A stretch of 64,000 nucleotides of DNA from NCBI GenBank assembly GCA_947453725.1, contig CANGHH010000002.1, forward strand, positions 310,001 to 374,000, given 5' to 3'. Position 1 is the first letter of the stretch, and each line of letters begins with the position of its first letter. Position numbers and translations under genes: made by a program. The DNA is from Betaproteobacteria bacterium (lineage in GTDB: Bacteria; Pseudomonadota; Gammaproteobacteria; Burkholderiales; Burkholderiaceae_C). The notes under the pieces were generated by a model, which searched no databases, was not told where the DNA came from, and saw only the letters and a list, made by a program, of their open reading frames with translations. Below are positions 32,431 through 42,116 of this stretch, piece after piece.

Positions 32431-35274
32431 TTACAGCGTCTTGCGCAGTGCTGCGACCTCGGCTTGACCGGCGAAGTGATCACCCAGCGCGCCAAGTCGA
32501 TCGAGTTCGGCCTTGGCTTGCGGCTTGTCGCCCGACTGCAGGTAGAGCCGCGCCAGGTTCAGTCGCAGCGACGGGTTGTCGGGCTGCAGCGCCAGCGCCT
32601 GCTTTTGCACCGTCAGCGCTTTGGCCAACTGCTGGTCTTCGGCCAGTGCCATCGCCATGGTGTCCAGGTAGGCCGGCTGGTCGGCTCTCAGCGCGTTGGC
32701 CTTTTCGGCATAGCCCAGGGCGCCCGGCTTGTGCTGCTTCATCAGCAGCCAAGCCAGGTTGTTCATCGCCGCCGCGTTGTTCGGGTCGAGTTTCAGCACG
32801 GCCAGAAACTTTGTTTCCGCGCTCGCGTGGTCCTGCCGCGCCAGGGCCATCTCGCCCAGGTAGAGCATGAAAACCCCGTCCTGCGGGTGCTCCTTCAGCC
32901 AGGTGGCGGCCAGCTTGTCGGCTTCGGCAGTCTTGCCGCCGGCCATCAGGGCGGTGTGCAGGCTGATGGCCACGGTGTTGGCCGACGGTTGCCGCTTCAA
33001 GGCCTCCCTGTAGGCCGTCGCTGCGGCGTCCCAGCGTTGGAGGCGTGCCTGGACCGAGCCCTCGGTGACGAAGCCGGTGGCCTCGGTGGGCCGCTGCCTC
33101 TGCAGGTCCTTGGCCACCGCCAGGGCGTCGGCCGGTTTGCCGGCTGCCAGCGCCAACTCGATCAGCCCCAGCACGGCCGGCTGGAAGCCAGGCTGCAGGG
33201 CCAGTGCGCGGTTCATGCTTTGCACGGCGCCGGCTTGGTCCCTCATCGCGATGCGCACCTGGGCCAGGCTCATCGGTGGCAGCGGCGATTTGGGCTGCAA
33301 GGTGGCCAACTGGTTGAAGGCGTTGAGGGCCTGGTTGTGGTCGCCGGCAGCCAGTTGTGCCCGGCCCATCGCATCGAGCAAGCGGGCGTCGTTGGGCAGG
33401 GCGGCAAAGCCGTCCTGCGCCGCGGCCAGGGCCAACTTGAAGTCCTTGTTGCGCAGGTGCTGGTCGATCAGCAGCACCCGGGTGCCCCCTTGACCGGGAT
33501 CGGCCGCCACGGCCTCGGTCAGCAAGCGGTTGACCTCGGCCTTGTTGGCGCCACTGCGGGCGCGCAGGCCTGCCAGGGCCACCTTGGCCCGGGCGCTTTT
33601 CGGATCCTTCGTGAGCAGGGACTCGAAGCGCTTCTGCGCCAACGCCGGGTGCTGCTCCCGCAGGTCCAGCGCGGCCAGCGCGCTGTAGCCCGGGAAGTAT
33701 TTCGGATCGATGGCAATGGCGCGCTCGAAACCGCTGCGCGCGGTGGCCAGGTCACCCCGCGCCAGCGCGACCCGGCCGCGCAACTGGGCGGTCACCGGAC
33801 CGCCTGGATGCTTTTTCTCCAACGCCTCGATCGCCTTCATGGCCTTGTCGAAATCCCGCCGCGCCATCAAGGCGCTGATCAGCGCGAGGTCGGCGTCGCC
33901 CAGCGGGTCGGATGCGGCTATGGCCTGCAACTCGTTGATCGCTGTGCCGTCATCGGTGTTGCCTCGGCGGCTGTAGGCCAGCGCAGCGCGCAGCCGCGGG
34001 TCGGCGGGATTCAGCCTCTCGGCCGCCGCGAACAGGGCCATGGCCTTCTTGGCGTCGCCGGCCTGCTCGTGGGCCATCGCGGCAAAGGTCAGCGTCTCGG
34101 CGTCGGCCGCGCCCTTGTCCAGCAGCGCTTGTAACGCTGCCAACGCCATCACGGGTTGACCTGAGCGCAGGTAGACCCGCACCAGCAGTCGGCGCAACTC
34201 GGCATTGCCTGGCGTGGCTTGCAAGGCGTTGGCCAGCAGGACTTCGGCCTTGGGCAGGTCACCGGCCTGCAAGGCCACTGTGCCGGCCAGGCGCATGGTG
34301 CTCGGGTTGCTTGGCGCCGCAGCCATGAGCTTGTCGGACCGTTGCCGGGCAGTCACCAGATCCTGCTGCTGCAACGCCAGCAGGGTCTCGTAGTACAGCG
34401 TCTCCCGGTGCTCGGGCAGCGCCTGCTTCATCGCGTCGACGGCGGACTGGATGGCGGCGTTGTCCTTCTGTGCCATCCGGATCGAGACGAGACCGGCATG
34501 CGCGGCCACCAGGTCGGGCTTCAGGCTCGCGGCCTTGCCGAACGATTCGATGGCCTCGGCCACGACAGCGGGCGTGGCACCAGGCTGCGCCCCGCCCAGC
34601 AACTCACCGCGCAACAGCCAGGCCTGGGCGTTGCCGGGGTCTTTCTGCGCCAGGTCCGCCAGCAGGGCGAGCGCCGCGGCTGTGTCGCCACCGGCTGCCT
34701 GCTGCCGGGCCTGCAGCAGGCGGGCCGCGGCGTAATCGGGCGCCAAGGTCAGCGCCTCTTTCAGGGCGGCGCTGGCACGGGCCTTGTCGCCCCTTTGGGC
34801 CCAGGCCTCGGCGATCGAGGTCTTCAGGTCGGCTTGGGCCTGCGGGTCTGACAAGACGACCGACGCATGGGCGTCGAGCAGGCGGTTGCCGTCACCCTGG
34901 GCGACCAGTGAGCGCGCCAAAGGCGGCAGGGTCAGCAGCGACGGGTATTGCAGGTCCAGCGCCTTGCGCAACTCGACCGACGCGGCAACGGCCTGGCCGC
35001 TCTCGAGCAGGGTCAGGCCCAACAGGTAACGCGCCTCGGCCAGGTCGGGCTTCTGTTGCAGTGCGCCCTTCAACTCGATCAGCGCCGCCTTGCTGTCCTG
35101 GCTGGCTCGGTGCGCCTTGGCCGATGCCAGCAGGCTGTCGGCGCTGGACTTGCCGCTCGGGTCACCGCAGCCTGCCAGGACGACCAACCCGATCAGCAGC
35201 GCGGGCCTGACGGCAATCCGGGTCTGGGCGCTGGAGGTGGCCAAGCAGGCAAGCAGGGCGGCGGTGCAGGTCAT
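32431..35274 (-). CDS. prsT: PrsT, TPR-repeat lipoprotein of the PEP-CTERM system
   Basis: A 947-residue lipoprotein made of about 23 tetratricopeptide repeats, the hallmark of the PEP-CTERM/XrtA system TPR-repeat lipoprotein PrsT. A lipobox (VVLAGC) follows the hydrophobic segment near residues 25-36. The repeats end with MNNLAWLLMKQHKPG and a NLARLYLQSGDKPQAKAEL unit. PrsT is normally encoded with exosortase and EPS genes. Here it stands beside pilin genes and divergently from a PEP-CTERM gene. It is thought to assist export or assembly of extracellular polymers. The exact start is uncertain, since the lead MTCTAALLACLATSS precedes the real signal sequence. Confidence 0.85.
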   Translation of the reverse strand: MTCTAALLACLATSSAQTRIAVRPALLIGLVVLAGCGDPSGKSSADSLLASAKAHRASQDSKAALIELKGALQQKPDLAEARYLLGLTLLESGQAVAASVELRKALDLQYPSLLTLPPLARSLVAQGDGNRLLDAHASVVLSDPQAQADLKTSIAEAWAQRGDKARASAALKEALTLAPDYAAARLLQARQQAAGGDTAAALALLADLAQKDPGNAQAWLLRGELLGGAQPGATPAVVAEAIESFGKAASLKPDLVAAHAGLVSIRMAQKDNAAIQSAVDAMKQALPEHRETLYYETLLALQQQDLVTARQRSDKLMAAAPSNPSTMRLAGTVALQAGDLPKAEVLLANALQATPGNAELRRLLVRVYLRSGQPVMALAALQALLDKGAADAETLTFAAMAHEQAGDAKKAMALFAAAERLNPADPRLRAALAYSRRGNTDDGTAINELQAIAASDPLGDADLALISALMARRDFDKAMKAIEALEKKHPGGPVTAQLRGRVALARGDLATARSGFERAIAIDPKYFPGYSALAALDLREQHPALAQKRFESLLTKDPKSARAKVALAGLRARSGANKAEVNRLLTEAVAADPGQGGTRVLLIDQHLRNKDFKLALAAAQDGFAALPNDARLLDAMGRAQLAAGDHNQALNAFNQLATLQPKSPLPPMSLAQVRIAMRDQAGAVQSMNRALALQPGFQPAVLGLIELALAAGKPADALAVAKDLQRQRPTEATGFVTEGSVQARLQRWDAAATAYREALKRQPSANTVAISLHTALMAGGKTAEADKLAATWLKEHPQDGVFMLYLGEMALARQDHASAETKFLAVLKLDPNNAAAMNNLAWLLMKQHKPGALGYAEKANALRADQPAYLDTMAMALAEDQQLAKALTVQKQALALQPDNPSLRLNLARLYLQSGDKPQAKAELDRLGALGDHFAGQAEVAALRKTL

Positions 35275-35568
35275 CGTTCAATGATGTCGCAGGGCCTGCG
35301 CCCGCCACAAGCCATGCCGCGCTGCGAGTTGATCGCGCTCAATCATCGCGTGCTGTCGCGGTCGGGCCGGGGGATTACGGTGCTGGCCGGCCGTAGCACT
35401 TGCGGCGAAACCCCCCGATTCGCAGGGGTCGACCTTGACCCGCCAGCCCGCGGTCGTTGCGCGTGCTCAATTTCTTGCCGGCTCGCACTTCTAGATTCAC
35501 CTGAGCCGAGTCTGACCGCCGGCACCGACGTCACCCAACCACCATTCACCTCACCGAGGGGGTTCTTC
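35275..35568. promoter_or_regulatory. Divergent promoter region of prsT and a PEP-CTERM gene
   Basis: This 294-base non-coding stretch separates the two starts. It contains a GTGCT...AGCAC dyad at 35380-35399 around GGCCGGCC. I saw no good sigma-54 element here and no strong -35/-10 pair. A GAGGGGG ribosome site precedes the PEP-CTERM start. Confidence 0.35.
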
Positions 35569-36414
35569 ATGAAGACCAGACATTTCGATCGAACCGTGCT
35601 GGCGAGCGCCTTGCTCGGCATCGCGGCCTTGTTGGGCACGGCCGGAACGGCCGGGGCCGCGCCGTCGCTTCAGATTGTCAAAGACGCGATCTTCGCCGCA
35701 CCGGACGTCGCCTATCAGGAGGTGGTCGGGGATGCCGGCGGTACCAACCATGCCAATGCGCCAACTGCGGGCGCCACTGCCGGTGTGGGCCTGCCCACCG
35801 TTGCGGGCGGATGGACGAATACAGCCAGTTTTGGGCTCGACCCCACTCATGGAAGGGGCATCTCGGGCTATGACGGTAGCTACCTTTATCTGACGGAAGC
35901 TGCCAACGTCACGTTTCAATTCGTTGGCAAGGGTAATGCCACCGAGGAATCCCAGTTTCAAGTCTGGAACGGTTTGAGTTGGGACGTGAAATGGGATAAT
36001 CAATCGGCATCCAATGGAACATGTGGCAACGTCGGCGGTGTTGCGCCGGTTTGCACTTTTGCGGGGAGCCAGTTCACGGAGGCACTTAGTGCCGGCCTGA
36101 TTGCATTCCGATTTATCAATCTGAATTCAGGCCTATCTGCCACCAACGATGGCACACACAACCTGCATGATGGCGGCCCAACTCTCAGCGAGGTGGGCTA
36201 CTTTCTGGGTGTCGATCCTTACCAGACATCCACGTCGTATGACACCAGGGGCAACGCCGTCTACGCGGGGTTCAGCGACCGTCCGGCCGGGGTCGATGAT
36301 GACTACCAGGATCTCGGCGTGCGCATCAGCATCCCTGAGCCGAGTGGCCTGGCCCTGGTGATGGCCGCCTTCGGTGGTTTGCTGGTCGCTCAGCGTCGCG
36401 TCAAGCGCGCCTGA
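35569..36414 (+). CDS. PEP-CTERM exosortase-sorted protein, glycine/asparagine-rich
   Basis: A 281-residue exported protein. The signal peptide ends at AGAA near residue 31. The body contains EVVGDAGGTNHANAPTAGAT, VTFQFVGKGNATEE and LGVDPYQTSTSYD, and the tail is IPEPSGLALVMAAFGGLLVAQRRVKRA, a clear PEP-CTERM motif (PEP, hydrophobic helix, basic end). The function is unknown; surface or matrix placement follows from the tail. It is divergent from prsT and followed by a good terminator. A low cysteine count and a domain resembling other beta-sandwich PEP-CTERM proteins are all that can be said. Confidence 0.88.
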   Translation: MKTRHFDRTVLASALLGIAALLGTAGTAGAAPSLQIVKDAIFAAPDVAYQEVVGDAGGTNHANAPTAGATAGVGLPTVAGGWTNTASFGLDPTHGRGISGYDGSYLYLTEAANVTFQFVGKGNATEESQFQVWNGLSWDVKWDNQSASNGTCGNVGGVAPVCTFAGSQFTEALSAGLIAFRFINLNSGLSATNDGTHNLHDGGPTLSEVGYFLGVDPYQTSTSYDTRGNAVYAGFSDRPAGVDDDYQDLGVRISIPEPSGLALVMAAFGGLLVAQRRVKRA

Positions 36415-36450
36415 TCTTTGCAGGGTTGGCGACGGCCCCTTCTCCACTGC

Positions 36451-36478
36451 AACAGCCCGGCCCGTCGGTCGGGCTGTT
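36451..36478. terminator. Bidirectional terminator between the PEP-CTERM gene and nrdR
   Basis: AACAGCCCG and CGGGCTGTT form a perfect nine-base stem, with A- and T-rich edges on both strands. It stands 37 bases past the PEP-CTERM stop and about 100 bases past the nrdR stop, so it can serve both convergent genes. Confidence 0.75.
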
Positions 36479-36580
36479 TCGCGTCCTGGCCCGGCGCCAT
36501 TCCTCGACCTCGCGTTCCAGGTCCATCCGCACCGCCCGCTCACGGGCCACGGTTGACCCAGGCCCATCCATGACTGGCCC

Positions 36581-37024
36581 TCAGATGTCCCGTATCAACT
36601 GCCTGAACGCGTCCACGTCCTCGAACTCGCGGTACACCGACGCGAAGCGCACGTAGGCCACCTTGTCGATGCGCTTCAACTCGCGCATCAGCAGTTCACC
36701 CAGCCGGGCGCTGGGCACTTCGCGCACGGCGCTGGCCAGCAGCTTGTCCTGGATGCGGTCCAGCGCGGCGTCCACCTGTTCCACGCTGACCGGGCGCTTG
36801 CGCAGCGCCAGCAGCATGCTGGCGCGCAGCTTGGCGGGGTCGAAGTCGACGCGGGCGCCGTCCTTCTTGACCACCGCCGGCAGCGCGATTTCGCTGCGCT
36901 CATAGGTCGTGAAGCGTTTCTCGCACTTCACGCAGCGCCGGCGCCGGCGGATGACGTCGCCTTCGTCCGATTCGCGCGTTTCGACGACTTGCGTTTCGTC
37001 GTGGGCGCAGAAGGGGCAGCGCAT
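36581..37024 (-). CDS. nrdR: NrdR, zinc/ATP-cone repressor of ribonucleotide reductase genes
   Basis: A 147-residue regulator. The zinc ribbon [17 protein letters not shown]...[17 protein letters not shown] is at residues 1-47 and an ATP-cone follows ([29 protein letters not shown]). It senses ATP/dATP and represses nrd genes. It lies 15 bases after glyA, the usual order in Burkholderiales. Confidence 0.95.
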   Translation of the reverse strand: MRCPFCAHDETQVVETRESDEGDVIRRRRRCVKCEKRFTTYERSEIALPAVVKKDGARVDFDPAKLRASMLLALRKRPVSVEQVDAALDRIQDKLLASAVREVPSARLGELLMRELKRIDKVAYVRFASVYREFEDVDAFRQLIRDI

Positions 37025-37039
37025 CCGGCGTGGCGGGGC

Positions 37040-38290
37040 TTAACGGTAGACGGGGAAGTCGCGCGTCAAGGCGGCGACCCGGGCGCGAACGGCGGCGATG
37101 TTGGCGGCGTCGTGCGGCTTGTCCAGCACGTCGGCGATCAGGTGGGCCGTCTGCCGCGTCTGTTCTTCCTTGAAACCGCGCGTCGTCAGCGCCGGCGTGC
37201 CCAGGCGAATGCCGCTGGTGACCATCGGCTTTTGCGGGTCGTTCGGGATGCCGTTCTTGTTGCAGGTCATGTGCGCTTCGCCCAGGATGGCCTCGGCTTC
37301 CTTGCCGGTGAGGTTCTTGGGGCGCAGGTCCACCAGCATCACGTGGCTTTCGGTGCGCTGGCTGACGATGCGCAGGCCGCGCGCCGTCAGCGTTTCGGCC
37401 AGCACGCGGGCGTTGTCCAGCACCTGCTGCTGGTAGACCTTGAAGGCCGGCTCCAGCGCTTCCTTGAAAGCCACGGCCTTGCCGGCGATCACATGCATCA
37501 GCGGGCCGCCCTGGATGCCGGGGAAGATGGCGCTGTTGATCTTCTTGGCGACGGCCTCGTCGTTCATCAGGATGATGCCGCCGCGCGGGCCGCGCAGGCT
37601 CTTGTGCGTGGTGCTGGTGACCACGTCGGCATGTGGCAGCGGGTTGGGGTAGACGCCGGCCGCGATCAGGCCGGCGTAGTGCGCCATGTCGACCATGAAG
37701 ACGGCGCCGATGGCCTTGGCCACGCGGGCGAAGCGCTCGAAGTCGATGCGCAGGCTGTAGGCGCTGGCGCCGGCAATGATCAGCTTGGGCTTGTGCTCGT
37801 GGGCCAGGCGTTCCATCGCGTCGTAGTCGATCGCCTCGTTGGCGTCCAGGCCGTAGCTGACCACCTTGAACCACTTGCCCGACATGTTCAGCGGCATGCC
37901 GTGCGTCAGGTGGCCGCCTTCGGCCAGGCTCATGCCCATGATGGTGTCGCCGGGCTGCAGCAGGCCGAAGAAAACGGCCTGGTTGGCCTGGCTGCCGCTG
38001 TTGGGCTGCACATTGGCGAAGTTCGCGCCGAACAATTGCTTGACCCGATCGATCGCCAGTTGCTCGACCACATCGACGTATTCACAGCCGCCGTAGTAAC
38101 GCTTGCCGGGGTAGCCCTCGGCGTACTTGTTGGTCAGCTGGCTGCCCTGGGCCTGCATCACCGCCGGGCTGGTGTAGTTCTCGCTGGCGATCAGCTCGAT
38201 GTGCTCTTCCTGGCGGCGGGTTTCGCTCTGCACGGCGGCCCAGATCTCGGGGTCGACATGGGCCAGGGTGGAGGTGGAACGGTCGAACAT
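37040..38290 (-). CDS. glyA: Serine hydroxymethyltransferase
   Basis: A 416-residue PLP enzyme (EC 2.1.2.1) converting serine and tetrahydrofolate to glycine and methylene-tetrahydrofolate. The PLP lysine is in [16 protein letters not shown], and [16 protein letters not shown] and [18 protein letters not shown] are standard motifs. The start at 38290 has a GAGGA site. A long open frame further upstream is antisense noise over the transglycosylase gene. It heads the glyA-nrdR unit. Confidence 0.96.
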   Translation of the reverse strand: MFDRSTSTLAHVDPEIWAAVQSETRRQEEHIELIASENYTSPAVMQAQGSQLTNKYAEGYPGKRYYGGCEYVDVVEQLAIDRVKQLFGANFANVQPNSGSQANQAVFFGLLQPGDTIMGMSLAEGGHLTHGMPLNMSGKWFKVVSYGLDANEAIDYDAMERLAHEHKPKLIIAGASAYSLRIDFERFARVAKAIGAVFMVDMAHYAGLIAAGVYPNPLPHADVVTSTTHKSLRGPRGGIILMNDEAVAKKINSAIFPGIQGGPLMHVIAGKAVAFKEALEPAFKVYQQQVLDNARVLAETLTARGLRIVSQRTESHVMLVDLRPKNLTGKEAEAILGEAHMTCNKNGIPNDPQKPMVTSGIRLGTPALTTRGFKEEQTRQTAHLIADVLDKPHDAANIAAVRARVAALTRDFPVYR

Positions 38291-38406
38291 GGCTGTCCTC
38301 TTCGGTTGGAACTTCTTGACGAAGGGCCTGCGGGGCCGGGTCAAGCGCAGTGCCAGGCAGTGTAAAGGCCCGGGTTGCCGGCCCTGGGGCCGGTCTCGGG
38401 CGCCGC

Positions 38407-39294
38407 TCAGCGCAGCAGGGCCACCTGGTCGCCGGCGCCGGGCTTGGCTGCTGAAGCTGGCGTCGTCGGCGCCGGGATGCCCGCGCCCTTCTCGGTGGTA
38501 GCGACCGGAACGATGGCGCCGGCGTTGGCGGGAACGGACTTGCCGTCGGCCACGCTGCGCATGTGGGTCTGTTCGCTGATCACCCGGTTGACGTAGCCGC
38601 CGTCGCCTTCGATCAGCGCCGCACCGACGTAGAACTTCAGGCCTTCCTGCAGGCTGCCGGCGCGGGTGATGCATTCCTTGAGCACCTGCACGCCGACGCG
38701 CAGGTTGCTGATCGGGTCGAAGGCGGCACGGTTGCCGCCGAAGGCCTGGTATTTCTCGTCGTGCACGCGGGTCAGCACCTGCATCAGGCCCTGGGCCCCG
38801 ACCGCGCTTTGCGCGAAGGGGTTGAAGCTGGATTCGACGGCCATGATGGCCAGGATCAGCGTCGGGTCCAGCCCGGCACGCGTGCCCATGGACCAGGCTT
38901 CCTGGACCAGCGCCGCGATCGGCTCGGGGGCCACCTTGTAGCGGCGGGCGATCCAGCTGGCCAGCGTGGCCTGCTGGCGGGTCAGCTGCTTCAGGTCGGT
39001 GGCCGTGGCGCGCGCCCCCGCCGAAGGCTCGGCCACGGCGGCGATCAGGTCTTCCGTGGTGGCTTCGCGCGCTTCCTGGCGCGTCTGCAGCCATTCCAGC
39101 GCCACCACTTCCAGCTGGCCGCGGATGTCGGCGCGGCCCAGCGCGAATACCAGCACCGCGACGGATGCCAGGCCGACCAAGGCCAGGCTGTTGTGGCCGA
39201 CTTCCAGCAAACCGCGACCGACGTCGCGTACAAAGACCGACAGCGACGTGGCTGTCGCTTGCTGCGCCTGGCGCAGAAGGACGAGGGTTCGCAT
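38407..39294 (-). CDS. Lytic transglycosylase (SLT domain)
   Basis: A 295-residue membrane-anchored muramidase. A single helix near residues 38-53 precedes the periplasmic SLT domain. The catalytic glutamate is E154 in [10 protein letters not shown], followed by [15 protein letters not shown], and the [28 protein letters not shown] stretch completes the fold. It cleaves peptidoglycan to 1,6-anhydro products. The C-terminal 50 residues are alanine/proline-rich linker. It is divergent from ubiD. Confidence 0.9.
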   Translation of the reverse strand: MRTLVLLRQAQQATATSLSVFVRDVGRGLLEVGHNSLALVGLASVAVLVFALGRADIRGQLEVVALEWLQTRQEAREATTEDLIAAVAEPSAGARATATDLKQLTRQQATLASWIARRYKVAPEPIAALVQEAWSMGTRAGLDPTLILAIMAVESSFNPFAQSAVGAQGLMQVLTRVHDEKYQAFGGNRAAFDPISNLRVGVQVLKECITRAGSLQEGLKFYVGAALIEGDGGYVNRVISEQTHMRSVADGKSVPANAGAIVPVATTEKGAGIPAPTTPASAAKPGAGDQVALLR

Positions 39295-39451
39295 CTGGAC
39301 TCTCTCCGGGTCCTGCGGGCTGGCGTGCCGCCTCGAAGGCTGGCGCGGGACCCACAGTGATAATCGTCCGCTGGCTGCGCGCAGGGTGCGCGGTGCCCGG
39401 CGGGGCGGTGTCGGCCCGCGCGGCTCGGTGGAGCATCAGCTGCGGGTTAAC

Positions 39452-39465
39452 CCTGAACATTCAGG
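39452..39465. promoter_or_regulatory. Palindromic operator candidate upstream of ubiD
   Basis: CCTGAA-CA-TTCAGG is a perfect six-base inverted repeat with a two-base centre, 72 bases before the ubiD start and between divergent genes. Flanking bases are unusually AT-rich (GGTTAAC on one side). Confidence 0.4.
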
Positions 39466-39507
39466 TGTCCTGCGATTCTAGGAAGCCTCTCATACGCGGT
39501 CAAGTAT

Positions 39508-39540
39508 ATGAAACCGCTCTCTAATAGCAATAAAGCATGA
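39508..39540 (+). CDS. Short upstream ORF overlapping the ubiD start
   Basis: ATG-AAA-CCG... encodes a ten-residue peptide ([10 protein letters not shown]). Its TGA stop overlaps the ubiD start codon as ATGA. No strong Shine-Dalgarno precedes either start, so the leader could couple ubiD translation to upstream ribosome passage. It may also be chance. Confidence 0.35.
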   Translation: MKPLSNSNKA

Positions 39541-41093
39541 AATACCGGGACTTGCGCGACTTCATCCAGCAGCTGGAAAGCGGCGGCGAGCTCAAAAGGC
39601 TCAGCGAACCGGTGTCGCCGCGTCTCGAAATGACGGCAATCGGCGACAAGTTGCTGCGCGCCGGCGGTCCGGCGGTGCTCTGCCTGAATCCGGTCGCTTT
39701 CAAAATACCCTGCCTGATCAATTTGTTTGGCACCCCGCGGCGGGTGGCTTTGGGCATGGGCGCCGAGTCGGTGGCCGAGCTGCGCGACGTCGGCCGCATG
39801 CTGGCCGGCCTGAAGGAGCCCGAGCCGCCCAAGGGTCTGAAGGACGCTGGCAAGCTGCTGGCGATGGGCAAGGCGCTGTGGGATATGAAGCCGGCGCTGC
39901 AGCGCCGCGCTGCCTGCCAGGACGTCGTCATCGAGGGCCCGGACGTCGATCTGGCCCGGCTGCCGGTGCAGACCTGCTGGCCGGGCGACGCCGGGCCGCT
40001 GATCACCTGGGGGCTCGTCGTGACGCGCGGGCCGCAGACGGTGGCCGCGCCGCGGCTGCGCCAGAACCTGGGCATCTACCGCCAGCAGGTGATCGGCCCG
40101 CGGCAGGTCATCATGCGCTGGCTGGCCCACCGCGGCGGCGCGCTGGACTTCCGCGAGTTCGCCCGTGCCAACCCGGGTCGGCCTTTCCCGATCGCGGTGG
40201 CGCTGGGCGCCGACCCGGCGACCATCCTGGGGGCGGTGACGCCGGTGCCCGACACGCTCGGCGAATACCAGTTCGCCGGCCTGCTGCGCGGCAGCCGCAC
40301 CGAACTGGTCGATGCCGGTGTTGGCGAAGGCACGCTGAAGCTGCAGGTGCCGGCCAGCGCCGAGTTCGTGCTCGAAGGCCACATCCCGGTCGCCGTGGCC
40401 GGTTTCGAAGGTCGGTCGGAACACGGCGTGAAGCTGAAGGAAAAGGGCGGCTACCTGCATGCGCTGGAAGGCCCTTTCGGCGACCACACCGGCTACTACA
40501 ACGAACAGGATTGGTTCCCGGTGTTCGAGATCGGCCGCATCACGCACCGGCAAGACCCGATCTACCACTCGACCCACACCGGCAAGCCGCCCGACGAGCC
40601 GGCCGTGCTGGGCGTGGCGCTGAACGAAGTCTTCGTGCCCATCCTGCAGAAGCAGTTCCCCGAGATCGTCGATTTCTACCTGCCGCCCGAAGGCTGCAGC
40701 TACCGCATGGCGGTGGTGTCGATCAAGAAGGCCTACCCCGGCCACGCCAAGCGGGTGATGTTCGGCATCTGGAGCTTCCTGCGCCAGTTCATGTACACCA
40801 AGTTCATCGTGGTCACCGACGACGACGTCGACGTGCGCAACTGGCAGGATGTGATCTGGGCCATCACCACGCGGATGGACCCGGTGCGCGACACGACGCT
40901 GGTCGAACACACGCCCATCGACTACCTGGACTTCGCGTCACCGGTCAGCGGCCTGGGCGGCAAGATGGGCCTGGACGCGACCAACAAGTGGCCCGGCGAG
41001 ACCCAGCGCGAATGGGGCCGCACGATCACGATGGACGCGGCGGTCGAACAGCGGGTCGCGGGGCTGGTCGAAGGGCTGCTGGCCGGCGGCTGA
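39537..41093 (+). CDS. ubiD: UbiD-family prenylated-FMN decarboxylase
   Basis: A 518-residue (de)carboxylase using prenylated FMN made by UbiX. By length and motifs it is the ubiquinone-pathway enzyme that removes the carboxyl of polyprenyl-4-hydroxybenzoate (EC 4.1.1.98). Key patterns are [14 protein letters not shown] at the start, [35 protein letters not shown] and the C-terminal [19 protein letters not shown]. The only odd points are the upstream short ORF and a palindrome in the promoter. It is convergent with the next gene, 18 bases apart. Confidence 0.93.
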   Translation: MKYRDLRDFIQQLESGGELKRLSEPVSPRLEMTAIGDKLLRAGGPAVLCLNPVAFKIPCLINLFGTPRRVALGMGAESVAELRDVGRMLAGLKEPEPPKGLKDAGKLLAMGKALWDMKPALQRRAACQDVVIEGPDVDLARLPVQTCWPGDAGPLITWGLVVTRGPQTVAAPRLRQNLGIYRQQVIGPRQVIMRWLAHRGGALDFREFARANPGRPFPIAVALGADPATILGAVTPVPDTLGEYQFAGLLRGSRTELVDAGVGEGTLKLQVPASAEFVLEGHIPVAVAGFEGRSEHGVKLKEKGGYLHALEGPFGDHTGYYNEQDWFPVFEIGRITHRQDPIYHSTHTGKPPDEPAVLGVALNEVFVPILQKQFPEIVDFYLPPEGCSYRMAVVSIKKAYPGHAKRVMFGIWSFLRQFMYTKFIVVTDDDVDVRNWQDVIWAITTRMDPVRDTTLVEHTPIDYLDFASPVSGLGGKMGLDATNKWPGETQREWGRTITMDAAVEQRVAGLVEGLLAGG

Positions 41094-41111
41094 AGCGTCG
41101 CCTGCGGTCGA

Positions 41112-42116
41112 TCAGGCGAGACCGAACTCGCGTGCCAGCAGCGCGTAGGAGTGCCGCCGTACCGCCGGCTCGTGGGCCCAGGTGTTGATCACCAGTTCGG
41201 CCAGGCCCAGCGACGCAGCCAGTGCGCGCAGTTGCGCGCCGACCTGCGCGGCGGTGCCGACGAAAGCGCGTTCGCGCATCGCGTTGATCGTCGGCATGTC
41301 CTCAGCCGTGTAGCCGCGTTGCGCGATGGCCGCCGGTGTCTGCAGCGGGCCCAGCACGCCGCGCTGGCGGTCCAGCCGCCAGCGCTCGCGGCCCAGCGCC
41401 TGGAACTGCGCGTCGTCGGCGGTGTCGGCGGCCAGCGCCCAGACGCAGACCGTCGGCTGCGGCTTGGGGTGGCGCGCGCTCGGGCGGTACAGGCTGCGGT
41501 AGAGGTCCAGCGCCTGCTCGACGCCCTGGCCGTCCATGAAGAAATAAGCGTAGGCATAGGGCAGGCCCAGGTGCGCCGCCAACTGCGCGCCGTAGTTGGA
41601 GCTGCCCAGGATCCACAATTCGGGCGGCACGGCGCCGGCAGGCGGCAGCGGGTTGGCGGTCAGACCCTGGTGGCGCAGGCCGGCGCTCCAGGCCTGCAGG
41701 TCGACCACCTGCTGCGGGAAGTCGTCGGCCGCATGGCGGGCGTTGGGGTTCAGCGCCATCGCAGTGCGGCCGTCGCTGCCCGGCGCGCGACCCACGCCCA
41801 GGTCGATGCGGCCCGGCGCCAGCGAGTCCAGCACGCGGAACTGCTCGGCCACTTTCAGCGTCGCGTAGTGCGGCAGCATCACGCCCGCACTGCCGATGCG
41901 GATGCGCGTGGTGCGGGCCGCGATGGCGGCCATCAGCACCTCGGGCGCACTGCCGACGATGGTCGGCATGCCGTGGTGTTCGCTGACCCAGAAGCGCTGG
42001 TAGCCCAGGGCTTCGCAGAAGGGCGCCAGCTCCAGCGTGTCGCGCAGCGCGTGGCCTTCATCGCGGCCGGCGCAGGACACCGATTGGTCGAGCACCGAGA
42101 GTTGGAGTTCAGGCAT
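41112..42116 (-). CDS. LLM-class flavin-dependent oxidoreductase (MsnO8 family)
   Basis: A 334-residue bacterial-luciferase-like monooxygenase. Features are LSVLDQSVSCAGRDEGHAL at the start, YQRFWVSEHHGMP, RIRIGSAGVMLPHYATLKVAEQF and DLGVGRAPGSD. It uses reduced flavin, usually from a separate reductase, to oxidise an organic substrate. The true substrate is unknown. It overlaps the GMC oxidoreductase gene by 8 bases, so the two are translated together and may act on one pathway. Confidence 0.87.
   Translation of the reverse strand: MPELQLSVLDQSVSCAGRDEGHALRDTLELAPFCEALGYQRFWVSEHHGMPTIVGSAPEVLMAAIAARTTRIRIGSAGVMLPHYATLKVAEQFRVLDSLAPGRIDLGVGRAPGSDGRTAMALNPNARHAADDFPQQVVDLQAWSAGLRHQGLTANPLPPAGAVPPELWILGSSNYGAQLAAHLGLPYAYAYFFMDGQGVEQALDLYRSLYRPSARHPKPQPTVCVWALAADTADDAQFQALGRERWRLDRQRGVLGPLQTPAAIAQRGYTAEDMPTINAMRERAFVGTAAQVGAQLRALAASLGLAELVINTWAHEPAVRRHSYALLAREFGLA

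Noticed and set aside
36127..36162. TGGCAC-ACAAC-CTGC resembling a sigma-54 promoter
   Set aside because: It lies inside the PEP-CTERM coding sequence and has CTGC instead of TTGC.
38341..38355. Sigma-54-like TGGCAC-TGCGC-TTGA on the minus strand before glyA
   Set aside because: The essential C of the -12 element is replaced by A, and glyA is not expected to be RpoN-dependent.
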